Part shown: piece by piece, positions 24,608-33,436 of the stretch
How positions within the stretch are numbered: position 1 is the stretch's first letter
How the letters are laid out: each line of letters opens with the position of its first letter
Made by a program: the position numbers and the translations under genes
Notes under the pieces: generated by a model
The model's database searches: none
Told to the model about the DNA's origin: nothing
What the model saw: only the letters and a program-made list of their open reading frames with translations
Origin: Pseudohongiella sp.
Lineage (GTDB): Bacteria; Pseudomonadota; Gammaproteobacteria; Pseudomonadales; Pseudohongiellaceae
DNA length: 64,000 bases
Direction of reading: 5' to 3'
Assembly (NCBI GenBank): GCA_030651695.1
Contig: JAUSCD010000034.1
Location: 1-64,000, forward strand

Positions 24608-25110
24608 GTCTGATGCTCCCGAGCCCTTAACAACAGCGCCAGGTGAGACTCAAGCCTGGCAATATCACGCTGCCAGTCCGCGCGTCCGTCAAGCAGATGC
24701 ACGCGCATACGATGACCATCAATTTTTGCTGCCAGCGTACCCGGTAACAAACCGACAATTGCAGACAGGCTGAGGCTCACATCAGCAGAGTCTGTTTTGA
24801 GCTCATAGTCCACCCACGCCGGACTGATTGCCAATTTACGGGACAGCGTGCGTAAAGCCACATCAAGGCCACCCGCAACAAGCCGCTGCAGGAAAAACAA
24901 TAAAAATCCGGGAAGATGCCGCCATACCAGAGCCGGAGCGTGCAAGCGTGTTTTGTGTGAGCACACAGAAGCCAGAGCAATAAACAGGATGCCGAATCCC
25001 CAACCCTGGTTCCCGCTCAGCAAGGCCCATAATGCCGCATAAACAACTGCCCATTTCAGGGTGTCAGTTACTCCGTGTTGTGCGTGACTGAACTCAGTAA
25101 CTCCCGACAT
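24604..25110 (-). CDS. mrpE: Mrp antiporter subunit E
   Basis: A 168-residue protein, first gene of the operon. It has two or three N-terminal membrane helices (VVYAALWALLSG, GFGILFIALASV) and the MrpE/MnhE soluble end with LSAIVGLLPGTLAA and VHLLDG. The start at 25110 has a strong GGAGG six bases upstream; an in-frame ATG at 25215 has none. The eight genes from here to 18036 all overlap, so one transcript and coordinated translation are expected. Confidence 0.88.
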   Translation of the reverse strand: MSGVTEFSHAQHGVTDTLKWAVVYAALWALLSGNQGWGFGILFIALASVCSHKTRLHAPALVWRHLPGFLLFFLQRLVAGGLDVALRTLSRKLAISPAWVDYELKTDSADVSLSLSAIVGLLPGTLAAKIDGHRMRVHLLDGRADWQRDIARLESHLALLLRAREHQT

Positions 25111-25248
25111 AAAGTCCCTCCTGCCATCCAGATCAACGGCCGAGCCTAACAGGAAAAGACCCGCCATCGCCAGTCCAATTGCCTTGTCCGGGCGTATCTC
25201 AGGTGTTAACCTCAAAGCCCGTTCATGTCACATCGAGAGGTAGTTGTG

Positions 25249-25626
25249 ATGATCAAGAAAGCATGGACCATTGCCGCCGGATTGGCGACCACCGTTCTGA
25301 TTTCAGGTGCTTTTGCCCATCATGGGTGGAACTGGACACAGGACGCACAAACCGAAATGACCGGAACCATTACCAGCATCTATATCGGGCCACCCCACCC
25401 CCGTCTCGAAATTACCACAGAGGATGGCCCCTGGGCTGTTGATCTGGGCAACCCCAATCAGACCCGGAACGCCGGCTTCATAGAAGGCTCGGCAGCAGTT
25501 GGTGATCAGGTGCTGATTCGGGGACACCGCTCGGCAGATGCCAGTGAAAAACTGATCAAAGCTGTGCGTGCCACCATCGACGGGCGTCAGTATGATTTCT
25601 ACCCTGATCTGATCCGCGAAGACTGA
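25249..25626 (+). CDS. DUF6152 family secreted protein
   Basis: A 125-residue protein with a signal peptide (KKAWTIAAGLATTVLISGAFA) followed at once by HHGW, the mark of DUF6152. The mature part is a small beta-rich domain (TGTITSIYIGPPHP, GDQVLIRGHRSAD). The start at 25249 has GAGAGG eight bases upstream. It lies 11 bases before a membrane-protein gene and heads a group of exported proteins that includes a quinoprotein. Family function is unknown; copper or redox association has been suggested by context in other genomes, but nothing here proves it. Confidence 0.75.
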   Translation: MIKKAWTIAAGLATTVLISGAFAHHGWNWTQDAQTEMTGTITSIYIGPPHPRLEITTEDGPWAVDLGNPNQTRNAGFIEGSAAVGDQVLIRGHRSADASEKLIKAVRATIDGRQYDFYPDLIRED

Positions 25627-25636
25627 CAGCGCTGTC

Positions 25637-26131
25637 ATGCCAGAGCTGGCTGAGTTCTTAAGCCAATCCCTGGGGCAAATCGCCCAATGGCCGCTTGCCT
25701 TGTTTCTGAGGCAGTCGGCCTGGGCTTACCCGCTGGTCAATTCACTGCACATACTCTCAATTGGCCTGATTGTCGGGGCCATCACTACCCTGGATTTGAG
25801 ATTGCTGGGCGTGTTCCGCGAAATACCCCTTGCGATGCTCGCGCGCCCGCTTGTGCGCGTCGCACAAACAGGTGTTGTGCTGACTTTGCTGAGTGGAGTT
25901 TTGTTGTTTTCTGTGCAACCAGCGAATTACCTGAGCAACTCAGCCTTCCAGATCAAACTCGTATTGATGAGCCTGGCAATCCTGAATGCGCTGATCGTTC
26001 ACCGGCTGCCACAGTGGCAAGGCGCTCTGGACAATGACCGCATCCATCCGGTGCTTGTGACAGGCGCACTACTCTCACTTCTGTTGTGGATTCTGACCAT
26101 TTTGGCCGGGCGCTGGATTGCATTTGTCTGA
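25637..26131 (+). CDS. DUF6644-like integral membrane protein
   Basis: A 164-residue protein with four predicted membrane helices (PLVNSLHILSIGLIVGAITT, VAQTGVVLTLLSGVLLF, IKLVLMSLAILNALIVH, ALLSLLLWILTILAG). The helix-borne histidines (H in NSLHILS and VHRLP) could bind haem, as in related small membrane families, but this is inference. It directly follows DUF6152, a pairing that suggests a joint function. A hairpin follows at 26158. Confidence 0.65.
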   Translation: MPELAEFLSQSLGQIAQWPLALFLRQSAWAYPLVNSLHILSIGLIVGAITTLDLRLLGVFREIPLAMLARPLVRVAQTGVVLTLLSGVLLFSVQPANYLSNSAFQIKLVLMSLAILNALIVHRLPQWQGALDNDRIHPVLVTGALLSLLLWILTILAGRWIAFV

Positions 26132-26157
26132 ACCGTCTGCAATCAATCATTTTTCAG

Positions 26158-26174
26158 CCACAAGACACTTGTGG
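26158..26174 (+). terminator. Short hairpin after the DUF6152/DUF6644 pair
   Basis: CCACAAG (26158-26164) and CTTGTGG (26168-26174) pair around a three-base loop, followed by a T-containing stretch (TGTTTATA). It is 27 bases after the stop. It is weak as a rho-independent terminator but is the only stem in the spacer. Confidence 0.4.
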
Positions 26175-26303
26175 TGTTTATAAAGCTATGTTGCAATCCC
26201 GAACAAAATGCAGGAACCAGACAGAAAAAACCGCAGTTTAATAACAACAACCGGCCTCACCGTAATCCCCGGAAGGCCATAAAACTTGCGCAGGAGTCTT
26301 GTT

Positions 26304-27317
26304 ATGAAGAATGCAACCTATTGGTTTTCAGGCGCGCTGTTGTTCACTCTGGCATCTCCGGCCCTTGCCAACGATTATGTCGCACCGCGCACTGAATGGG
26401 GACATCCCGAGCTTCGCGGTGTATGGAACTTCAGTTCATCTATCCCGCTTCAAAGACCTGCCGCACTGGGTGACCGGGCACTTTACACAATCGAGGAAGT
26501 CCGGGCCCAGGAACAGGCACGCATTCAGCGCGAGCAGTCCGGAGTCGAGTTGACCAATCTGATCGGTGGCGTAATCGGCGGCTATAATGACTTCTGGCTT
26601 GAAACCAATCCGCTGGATTTTAATCTGCGCACCTCGCTGATTATTGATCCGCCCAATGGCCGTTTGCCACCGGTAGTGCCGGGTGCACCCATGGCATACG
26701 GCGGACTCGGGCCAGACAGCCCGGGCGAACGGCCCGTGCGATTCACTGTCGGTGGAGTAGGCAAAGCGGGTCCGGAAGACAGAGGTTTGTCAGAACGATG
26801 CCTGCTCGGATTTAACTCGGTGCCTCCGTTTGAACCCAGTCTTTACAACAACAATCTTCAGATCTTCCAGACTGAAGATCATGTAGTCATTTTTAATGAG
26901 ATGATTCATGAAGCACGTATTGTCCCGATTGACGGCAGTCCGCATATCCCGGCTAATATCACCCAGTGGAACGGGGATTCACGTGGCTACTGGGACGGCG
27001 ACACTCTGGTTGTTGAGTCACGCAACTTCAACACCAAAACCCAGAGCTTTTCCGGAATTGGAGTAAGCTCAGACAAAGTGCTGACAGAACGCTTTACACG
27101 CTCAGGCCAGGATCAGGTGGACTACCGCTTTACAGTGGAAGATTCCAAAGCCTTCACTGCACCGGTCACAGCAGAAATCCCGATGTTTCGTATGGATGGC
27201 GAACTCTACGAATATGCATGTCACGAAGGCAACTATGGTCTTGTAAATGTGTTGCAGGGTGCGCGGGTTGAAGAAGGCACATGGGACTACGAAAATAGCA
27301 GGGCCATCAGAAACTGA
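26304..27317 (+). CDS. Secreted protein of the 'GYNDFW / YACHEGNY' family, function unknown
   Basis: A 337-residue exported protein (signal peptide to about ALA|NDYV). After the signal it has ELRGVWNFSSSIPLQRP, then GGYNDFWLE, SLIIDPPNGRLPP, ERCLLGF, QTEDHVVIFNEMIHEARI, WNGDSRGYWDGDTLVVES and, near the end, YEYACHEGNYGLVN. A paralogue with the same order is at 52858. Proteins of this type are common in heterotrophic proteobacteria but uncharacterised; the YACHEGNY end has one conserved cysteine. The start has AGGAG upstream. It is followed 15 bases later by a VOC gene and then a quinoprotein. Confidence 0.6.
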   Translation: MKNATYWFSGALLFTLASPALANDYVAPRTEWGHPELRGVWNFSSSIPLQRPAALGDRALYTIEEVRAQEQARIQREQSGVELTNLIGGVIGGYNDFWLETNPLDFNLRTSLIIDPPNGRLPPVVPGAPMAYGGLGPDSPGERPVRFTVGGVGKAGPEDRGLSERCLLGFNSVPPFEPSLYNNNLQIFQTEDHVVIFNEMIHEARIVPIDGSPHIPANITQWNGDSRGYWDGDTLVVESRNFNTKTQSFSGIGVSSDKVLTERFTRSGQDQVDYRFTVEDSKAFTAPVTAEIPMFRMDGELYEYACHEGNYGLVNVLQGARVEEGTWDYENSRAIRN

Positions 27318-27332
27318 GTTACCGGACGGCTG

Positions 27333-27800
27333 ATGATTGAAATTAAAGCGCTCGACCACGTTGTTTTCAGAACCACACAGCTGGACAAAATGCTCGCATT
27401 TTATTGCGATGTATTGGGCTGCAGGATTGAGCGCGAGTTGCCGCCGGAATCAGGTCTGACACAACTAAGAGCCGGCAACTCGCTGATAGATCTGGTGACG
27501 GTGGACAGCGAGCTGGGACGGCTGGGTGGCAAACCGCCGTCTCAGGACGGACGGAATGTTGAACACGTCTGCCTGCAGATCGCCGCCTGTGATGAGGCAA
27601 CTCTGCTGAAATTTCTGGATCAACACGCGATCAGACACTCCGCTTTTGAAGACCGCTATGGCGCCCGGGGCATGGGACGATCGGTTTACATCAACGACCC
27701 CGAAGGCAACGTTATTGAGCTGACACCTCGCCAGTCCACTGAAACCAGTGGGGACGGAGGAGTAGATACTCCTCCGTCCCCCAAAAATACCCAACAATAA
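27333..27800 (+). CDS. Single-domain VOC protein with a repeat-derived C-terminal tail
   Basis: A 155-residue VOC/glyoxalase-fold protein. Residues 5-135 form the domain: DHVVFRTTQLDKMLAFYCDV, NVEHVCLQI and SVYINDPEGNVIELTP, with the metal-type ligands H8, H in EHVC and E in IELTP. The last 20 residues (SGDGGVDTPPSPK) are encoded by the palindromic repeat at 27750-27781, which has been captured in frame, so the native end was probably near residue 137. The substrate is unknown. It is likely co-transcribed with the flanking exported-protein genes. Confidence 0.78.
   Translation: MIEIKALDHVVFRTTQLDKMLAFYCDVLGCRIERELPPESGLTQLRAGNSLIDLVTVDSELGRLGGKPPSQDGRNVEHVCLQIAACDEATLLKFLDQHAIRHSAFEDRYGARGMGRSVYINDPEGNVIELTPRQSTETSGDGGVDTPPSPKNTQQ
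27750..27781. repeat. GGGGACGGAGGA palindrome, copy 1 (inside a gene)
   Basis: GGGGACGGAGGAGTA (27750-27764) pairs perfectly with TACTCCTCCGTCCCC (27767-27781) around a two-base loop. It lies within the 3' end of the VOC gene and forms its tail codons. Related copies are at 44297, 46092, 47062 and 58379. Confidence 0.85.
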
Positions 27801-27813
27801 AAAGGCTTTGTAT

Positions 27814-29562
27814 ATGATCCGACTGAAACACATTTCCCTGATGTGCGCTATTGCAGCGACATCAATCAGCTACAGCGCACTGTCCCAGACCGCCAACAAT
27901 CCTCTGCTGCAAGCCCTGACCCCGGTCACCGACGAAATGCTGCGCAATCCCCCGGCAGCAGACTGGCTTAACTGGCGCCGCACTTACGACACTTTTGGTT
28001 TCAGCCCTCTGGATCAGATCAACACCAATAACGTCAGCGGGCTTGCCGAAGCCTGGCGTGTGCCGCTGGAACCCGGCTCCAATACCCCGACACCACTGGT
28101 TCATGATGGTGTGATGTTCATGCTGGCAACCAACGACACCTTGCTCGCCATGGATGCCAGCAGCGGTGAAATGTTGTGGACGTACAGGCATGAGACGGCC
28201 GCAGGCGCCATGCCTAGCGCCAAAGTGGGCATCGCCCTGCACGGTGACATGATCATCATGCCAACCAATGATATCCATGTGCTGGCCATTAACGCCAAAA
28301 CCGGTGAACTGATCTGGGATCACGCTATTGAAGGCGCACGCATTGGTCGTCGCGCCCATCAGCTGCACGCGACGCCGCTGGTCGCTAACGGCATGGTGAT
28401 TCAGGGTGTCACCGCCACCATGGTGCCGGAAGGTGGTTATATTGTTGGTCTGGATCTGGAAACCGGTGCAGAAATCTGGCGCTTTTACGCCATTCCGCGC
28501 CCCGGTGAACCCGGTGACGAAACCTGGAATGCACTGGAACTGAGTGCCCGCAGCGGCGGATCCGTGTGGATGCCGCCGAGCTACGACCCTGAGCTGGATC
28601 TGGTTTATTTTGGGACGGCGCCGACCTATGACACAGCGTCCTTGTTAAACAAAGTTGATATTCCCGGCATCAACAATGACGGTTTATATACCAATTCCAC
28701 GGTGGCGCTGCGCTCACGCACGGGCGAGCTGGCCTGGCACTATCAACACGTCGCCAATGATCAGTGGGATCTGGACTGGACCTATGAACGCCAGATCATG
28801 TATGTCCCCGTGAACGGTGTCATGCGTAAAGCGGTGGTGACCGCAGGCAAAATGGCGCTGTTCGACGCGCTGGACGCTGCTACCGGTGAGTATCTGTACT
28901 CACTGGATCTGGGCCTGCAGAACCTGATTGCCTCCATTGATCCGGTGACCGGCGTCAAAACCATGAACCCCAACGCCGCCCCTATTGCCGAATCCACTCA
29001 GTTTGTCTGCCCGTTTGCTGCCGGTGGCCGTAACTGGCAGGCCAGTTCTTACAACCCCGACAGCAAGGTGCTGTTTATGCCTATCGCACAGATGTGCATG
29101 ATAGGCGGCCAGCTGGGCGGCAACAGCATACTCTCCACCGGAGCCTCACTGACTCCGGCGCCCTTCCCCGGACGTGAAGGTGAGTTTGGCAGACTGCAGG
29201 CCGTTAATATGGAAACCCGGGAACTACTGTGGGACTACCGGGAAATGGCTCCGCCCACTACAGCGATTGTGGCAACCGCCGGTGATGTGATTTTCGGTGG
29301 CATGCTTGATCATTCGTTCAAAGCAATCAACGCCAATAATGGTGAAATCCTCTGGCAAACCAGTACAGGTGATATTCCTGCCTCTTATCCAATCACTTAC
29401 ATGGCAAATGGCAAACAACACGTGGCTGTTGTGGTAGGCCAGCCGACAATTCATGCCGGTACGTTTATGGGTGCGGTGACTGCCATGACCGGCGGTGCTG
29501 ATGGCCCCATGGGCAAACTGCAGAATCAGGGGCCAGCGTTGATTGTGTACGCGCTGGAGTAA
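27814..29562 (+). CDS. PQQ-dependent quinoprotein dehydrogenase (beta-propeller)
   Basis: A 582-residue periplasmic protein with a signal peptide (to about ALSQ) and an eight-bladed PQQ propeller. Visible features include WRRTYDTFGFSPLDQINTNN, tryptophan-docking-type repeats LLAMDASSGEMLWTY and HVLAINAKTGELIWDH, ETGAEIWRF, and the late RELLWDYREM and NNGEILWQT. It would oxidise an alcohol or sugar with pyrroloquinoline quinone and pass electrons to the respiratory chain. No cytochrome c domain is fused and no adjacent-cysteine pair of methanol dehydrogenase type is obvious. The ATG at 27814 has AAAAAGG eight bases upstream. PQQ synthesis genes are not in the window. Confidence 0.82.
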   Translation: MIRLKHISLMCAIAATSISYSALSQTANNPLLQALTPVTDEMLRNPPAADWLNWRRTYDTFGFSPLDQINTNNVSGLAEAWRVPLEPGSNTPTPLVHDGVMFMLATNDTLLAMDASSGEMLWTYRHETAAGAMPSAKVGIALHGDMIIMPTNDIHVLAINAKTGELIWDHAIEGARIGRRAHQLHATPLVANGMVIQGVTATMVPEGGYIVGLDLETGAEIWRFYAIPRPGEPGDETWNALELSARSGGSVWMPPSYDPELDLVYFGTAPTYDTASLLNKVDIPGINNDGLYTNSTVALRSRTGELAWHYQHVANDQWDLDWTYERQIMYVPVNGVMRKAVVTAGKMALFDALDAATGEYLYSLDLGLQNLIASIDPVTGVKTMNPNAAPIAESTQFVCPFAAGGRNWQASSYNPDSKVLFMPIAQMCMIGGQLGGNSILSTGASLTPAPFPGREGEFGRLQAVNMETRELLWDYREMAPPTTAIVATAGDVIFGGMLDHSFKAINANNGEILWQTSTGDIPASYPITYMANGKQHVAVVVGQPTIHAGTFMGAVTAMTGGADGPMGKLQNQGPALIVYALE

Positions 29563-29585
29563 CAACTTAAAACGTGAAACTCATC

Positions 29586-29629
29586 ACAAGCGCCGCCATT
29601 AAACTGAAATTATTTAATGGCACGCTTGT
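29586..29629 (+). terminator. Stem-loop after the quinoprotein gene
   Basis: The segment 29586-29603 (ACAAGCGCCGCCATTAAA) pairs with 29613-29629 (TTTAATGGCACGCTTGT), with one bulge and one mismatch. It begins 24 bases after the stop. No long T-run follows, so it may be a transcript-end stabiliser rather than a classical terminator. Confidence 0.5.
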
Positions 29630-29707
29630 TCCTTAATGAAGTATTGGTATTATCAATCCAAATGAAACAGGTACCAGGAAGTTACCTGATAATTATGGAG
29701 GGATACC

Positions 29708-31726
29708 ATGAGCGAAGCATATCTTAGAAATTTCACTGTAACTTCTGTAAATCTAAAAATAACCGCACTGCTTTTTCTGGTTTTTACAATAAATTCAAAC
29801 ACTTTTCTGCATGCCCAGAGCCACTCTGAAGCCCCGCCTATCAGCACCGAAAATTTCTTCAAATTCAATGTCATAGATAACATCAAAATATCTCCCGACG
29901 GCGAGCATCTGGCGATGGTGTTCTCCGACACTAACGACGTATTTATGCGCATTGTCAATATCGACAGCGGAGCACTGGTAGCCAGTTTTACAACACGTAC
30001 CGGCACCGGGATTGCGGATTTCAACTGGGCAACCAACGAACGCATTCTGTTTTCTACGCACCAGTTTATGGGAGGACTGGAAACCCCCATGCTGACGGGT
30101 GAGATATTCGGGCTCAATATCGACAATACACGCAAGTTTCAGATGGTTGGCCCCGGCGTCGGAGACTATGCTGCGTTTATGCTTGAAAACCTTATTCCCG
30201 ACACCGGTAACAGAGTGCGCGTCACCCGCTATGAGGTAAGTAGAAACTCAATTGCGCGCAGCCGGCCCAGTTCCTTTCTGCTGGACATCAATAACCGGCC
30301 GCCCTCGGGTAGCAGCGCCATGATGAGGAATCTGCTTAACGAAGTACGCAGCCCGCTGCCATGGGGTGAATTACATTCTGATCAAACAGGCACAGTCAGA
30401 CTCGCTACCTCGGTTGATGACAATATGATGCAACAGGTGCGCTGGCGTGATGGCAGCGGACGCTGGCAGGACATCAGCGCCGACTTTATCCAATCGGTTT
30501 ATGACGGCAACTTCGAGTTTGCCGGATTCTCCGGTGAAAACGACGATTTCTATTTTCTGCAGCGCAGCGCGCATGGCACGGTTGGTCTGTACCGTTATCA
30601 GGTAGCACAACGCAGCCTGCAGGAAGTATTTGCTCATCCTCAGTTTGATCTCACACGCAATGATCTGGTGATATCCACTACCCGCGATGCCATTCTCGGC
30701 GCCAAGTTCAGCGGCTATGGCTTTGAAGTGCATTATTTTTCAGATCACCCTGAAGTTGAGTTGCAGCAGGGCTTGGATGCTGCTTACCCCGGCGAACTGG
30801 TGCGTATGACCAGCATGAGCCATGACGGCCGACGCTCCATTGTGGCGGTCGCAGGCCCCCAGCGTGCCGGTGATTTTTTTCTGCTCGACAATCACGCCCG
30901 GCAAATGATTTTTGTTGGCAGTATAAATGCAGAATTGCCTGTGGATCAGATGGCACCGGTCACTCCTTTTGGTATCCGAAGCCCGGATGGGCTGATTCTC
31001 AGCGGTTACCTGACCAAACCTGCGGATGCTGATGCCCCCCTTCCGCTGGTTATCATCCCTCACGGTGGCCCGATTGGCATGCGTGACAACTTTTTTTTAA
31101 ACCGGGAGGCCCAGTACCTGGCACATCACGGTTATGCCGTGTTACAGATCAACTTCCGGGGTTCAGGTGGTTTTGGCAAAGAGCACCTGCAGAAAGGTTT
31201 TGGTGAATGGGGCCGTGGCATGATTGACGACATCAATATGGCGCGACGCTGGGCTATACAGTCAGGTCATGCAGACGCCGGACGCGTTTGTATATACGGC
31301 GCCAGCTATGGCGCGTTTGCTGCACTGGCTTCTGCCGCACAGCATCCGGACGACTATCACTGCGCCGTGGGCTACGCCGGCATCTACAATCTGAATACCT
31401 TGTCAGAATCCGATATACCGTTTGTGCCGGGAGGCGCAAGCTACATTGCAACGGCAGTTGGCAGTGATGCTGAGGAGTTGCGTTCGCAATCGCCAGTGAA
31501 TCAGGCAACTCAAATCAAGGCGCCGGTATTTCTGGCTCATGGCGGACAGGACAAACGCGCGCCTCCCGCTCAGGCTGAAGCCATGCGCAGAGCGCTACAA
31601 CAGGCAGGTAATGAGCCCCGATGGTTGTATCAGTCAACCGAAGGCCACGGCTTCTACAACAAGGAATACCGCACAGATTTCTACAACCAGCTGCTGGACT
31701 TTATCGATCAGCATATTGGTGACTAA
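29708..31726 (+). CDS. S9 family peptidase (prolyl oligopeptidase-type), exported
   Basis: A 672-residue serine peptidase. A hydrophobic signal segment (ALLFLVFTINSNTFLHA) lies at about 23-37. A seven-bladed propeller domain fills residues 45-400, and the alpha/beta-hydrolase domain has IIPHGGP, the nucleophile GASYGAF (S533), an aspartate in GGQDKRAPP and the histidine in EGHGFYNK (H647). It is related to dipeptidyl/acyl-aminoacyl peptidases of marine bacteria and would trim proline-containing or acylated peptides in the periplasm. GGAGGG lies just before the ATG. Confidence 0.88.
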   Translation: MSEAYLRNFTVTSVNLKITALLFLVFTINSNTFLHAQSHSEAPPISTENFFKFNVIDNIKISPDGEHLAMVFSDTNDVFMRIVNIDSGALVASFTTRTGTGIADFNWATNERILFSTHQFMGGLETPMLTGEIFGLNIDNTRKFQMVGPGVGDYAAFMLENLIPDTGNRVRVTRYEVSRNSIARSRPSSFLLDINNRPPSGSSAMMRNLLNEVRSPLPWGELHSDQTGTVRLATSVDDNMMQQVRWRDGSGRWQDISADFIQSVYDGNFEFAGFSGENDDFYFLQRSAHGTVGLYRYQVAQRSLQEVFAHPQFDLTRNDLVISTTRDAILGAKFSGYGFEVHYFSDHPEVELQQGLDAAYPGELVRMTSMSHDGRRSIVAVAGPQRAGDFFLLDNHARQMIFVGSINAELPVDQMAPVTPFGIRSPDGLILSGYLTKPADADAPLPLVIIPHGGPIGMRDNFFLNREAQYLAHHGYAVLQINFRGSGGFGKEHLQKGFGEWGRGMIDDINMARRWAIQSGHADAGRVCIYGASYGAFAALASAAQHPDDYHCAVGYAGIYNLNTLSESDIPFVPGGASYIATAVGSDAEELRSQSPVNQATQIKAPVFLAHGGQDKRAPPAQAEAMRRALQQAGNEPRWLYQSTEGHGFYNKEYRTDFYNQLLDFIDQHIGD

Positions 31727-31745
31727 TACCCATCACTCCCCCTAT

Positions 31746-31793
31746 ACTCCTGTAAAACAAAAGTGAACGTATTCACCCGGCTTTTACAGGAGT
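31746..31793 (+). promoter_or_regulatory. Hairpin sequestering the ribosome site of the aldehyde dehydrogenase gene
   Basis: ACTCCTGTAAAA (31746-31757) pairs perfectly with TTTTACAGGAGT (31782-31793). Inside the loop, GTGAA (31763-31767) and TTCAC (31772-31776) pair again. The right arm contains the AGGAG ribosome site of the gene starting at 31800, so the folded form should block translation. It could be a translational switch, an operator palindrome, or the terminator of the S9 gene. Confidence 0.6.
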
Positions 31794-31799
31794 GTTTTG

Positions 31800-33341
31800 A
31801 TGTCGCATACGGAGATATTAACCGCCGCGGGCTTCTCATCTGCTGAACTATTCTCAGGCAAGCAGACCTCAGGAAAGCAGACCTCAGGAAGTCAGAGTCC
31901 CGTCGCCATAGAAGTCCACTCACCCATCGATAACAGCGCGCTTGCCAGTGTCAGGGCTACACCGCTGGCTGACATGGCTGGCATTATCGATACCTCACAA
32001 CAGGCCTTTGAACACTGGCGCACCGTGCCCGCGCCACGCCGGGGTGAACTGGTCCGCCTGTTAGGTGAAGAGCTGCGCGCAGCAAAAAATGAACTGGGCG
32101 CACTGGTCACGCTGGAAGCCGGTAAAATCCGCTCCGAAGGTCTGGGCGAAGTGCAGGAAATGATCGACATCTGCGACTTTGCCGTGGGTCTGTCTCGTCA
32201 GTTGTACGGTCTGACCATTGCGTCCGAACGCCCCGGCCACCGCATGATGGAAAGCTGGCATCCCATGGGCACCTGCGCTGTGATTTCGGCCTTTAACTTC
32301 CCGGTTGCGGTATGGGCGTGGAACGCCGCGCTGGCCCTGGTGTGCGGAAACGCGGTGATCTGGAAACCCTCTGAAAAAACACCCTTGACGGCCATTGCCA
32401 CTATGAAAATTGTGGAGCGTGCACTGACACGTTTTGGAGATGCACCTGCCGGTCTGTTGCAACTGGTGATTGGTGGTGCCGACATTGGAGACGCACTGGT
32501 CAGCAACAAACAAATTGCGATTGTATCTGCAACCGGTTCCACCCGCATGGGTTCAATTGTCGGCCCCAAAGTCGCCGCGCGTTTTGGCCGCTCAATTCTC
32601 GAGCTTGGCGGCAATAACGCCATGATAGTTGCACCGTCAGCTGATCTGGATATGGCAGTGCGCGCAATTGTGTTTTCAGCAGTGGGCACTGCCGGACAAC
32701 GCTGTACAACTTTGCGAAGACTGTTTGTACACGAATCTATCCACGACGCATTAGTAGATAAAATCAAAAAAACTTACAGCACCTTGCCCATTGGCAATCC
32801 ACTGGATGCAGACACTTTGATCGGGCCGTTGATAGATCAGCCTGCATTACAACAAATGCAAAAAGCGCTGGAACAGGCCCGGCAACAGGGTGGCAGTGTG
32901 TCCGGGGGTGAGCCCGTTACAACTGGCATCTCCGGCGGTGCGTATGTCAAACCCGCACTGGTGCTGATGCCAATACAAAGCGATGTGGTTAAACACGAGA
33001 CCTTTGCACCCATCCTGTATGTCATGAAATACAATACTCTGAATGAAGCCATTCATTTGCAAAACGATGTACCACAAGGATTGTCGTCCTGCATCTTTAC
33101 GCTCAATCTGCGTGAAGCCGAACAGTTTCTGTCGGCAGCCGGATCAGATTGTGGTATCGCCAACGTCAACATCGGCCCGTCAGGTGCAGAAATTGGCGGC
33201 GCCTTCGGTGGTGAAAAAGAAACCGGCGGCGGACGCGAAAGCGGCTCTGACGCCTGGCGCGGATATATGCGCAGGCAAACCAATACCATTAACTACTCCA
33301 GTGAATTACCACTGGCACAAGGCGTCAGGTTTGATTTTTGA
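31800..33341 (+). CDS. Aldehyde dehydrogenase, ALDH7/aminoadipate-semialdehyde type
   Basis: A 513-residue ALDH with SAFNFPVAVWAWNAALALVCG, the glutamate E268 in ELGGNNA and the nucleophile C302 in TAGQRCTTLRR, at their canonical numbers. The ALDH7-type ending EIGGAFGGEKETGGGRESGS is specific to 2-aminoadipate-6-semialdehyde (piperideine-6-carboxylate) dehydrogenases. It is followed by a saccharopine-dehydrogenase-like gene, which supports lysine breakdown to 2-aminoadipate. Near the N-terminus a 15-bp tandem repeat encodes a duplicated GKQTS, an oddity outside the conserved fold. The ATG at 31800 has AGGAG eight bases upstream, inside a hairpin. Confidence 0.85.
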   Translation: MSHTEILTAAGFSSAELFSGKQTSGKQTSGSQSPVAIEVHSPIDNSALASVRATPLADMAGIIDTSQQAFEHWRTVPAPRRGELVRLLGEELRAAKNELGALVTLEAGKIRSEGLGEVQEMIDICDFAVGLSRQLYGLTIASERPGHRMMESWHPMGTCAVISAFNFPVAVWAWNAALALVCGNAVIWKPSEKTPLTAIATMKIVERALTRFGDAPAGLLQLVIGGADIGDALVSNKQIAIVSATGSTRMGSIVGPKVAARFGRSILELGGNNAMIVAPSADLDMAVRAIVFSAVGTAGQRCTTLRRLFVHESIHDALVDKIKKTYSTLPIGNPLDADTLIGPLIDQPALQQMQKALEQARQQGGSVSGGEPVTTGISGGAYVKPALVLMPIQSDVVKHETFAPILYVMKYNTLNEAIHLQNDVPQGLSSCIFTLNLREAEQFLSAAGSDCGIANVNIGPSGAEIGGAFGGEKETGGGRESGSDAWRGYMRRQTNTINYSSELPLAQGVRFDF

Positions 33342-33436
33342 AGCGCAGCTGAGAACAGTCCGGGACGGAACAGCGGAGAGATAACAGCGCAGATAAAAAT
33401 GCAGACCGTCAAAGATAATTAAAAAGGAAGTGACAC

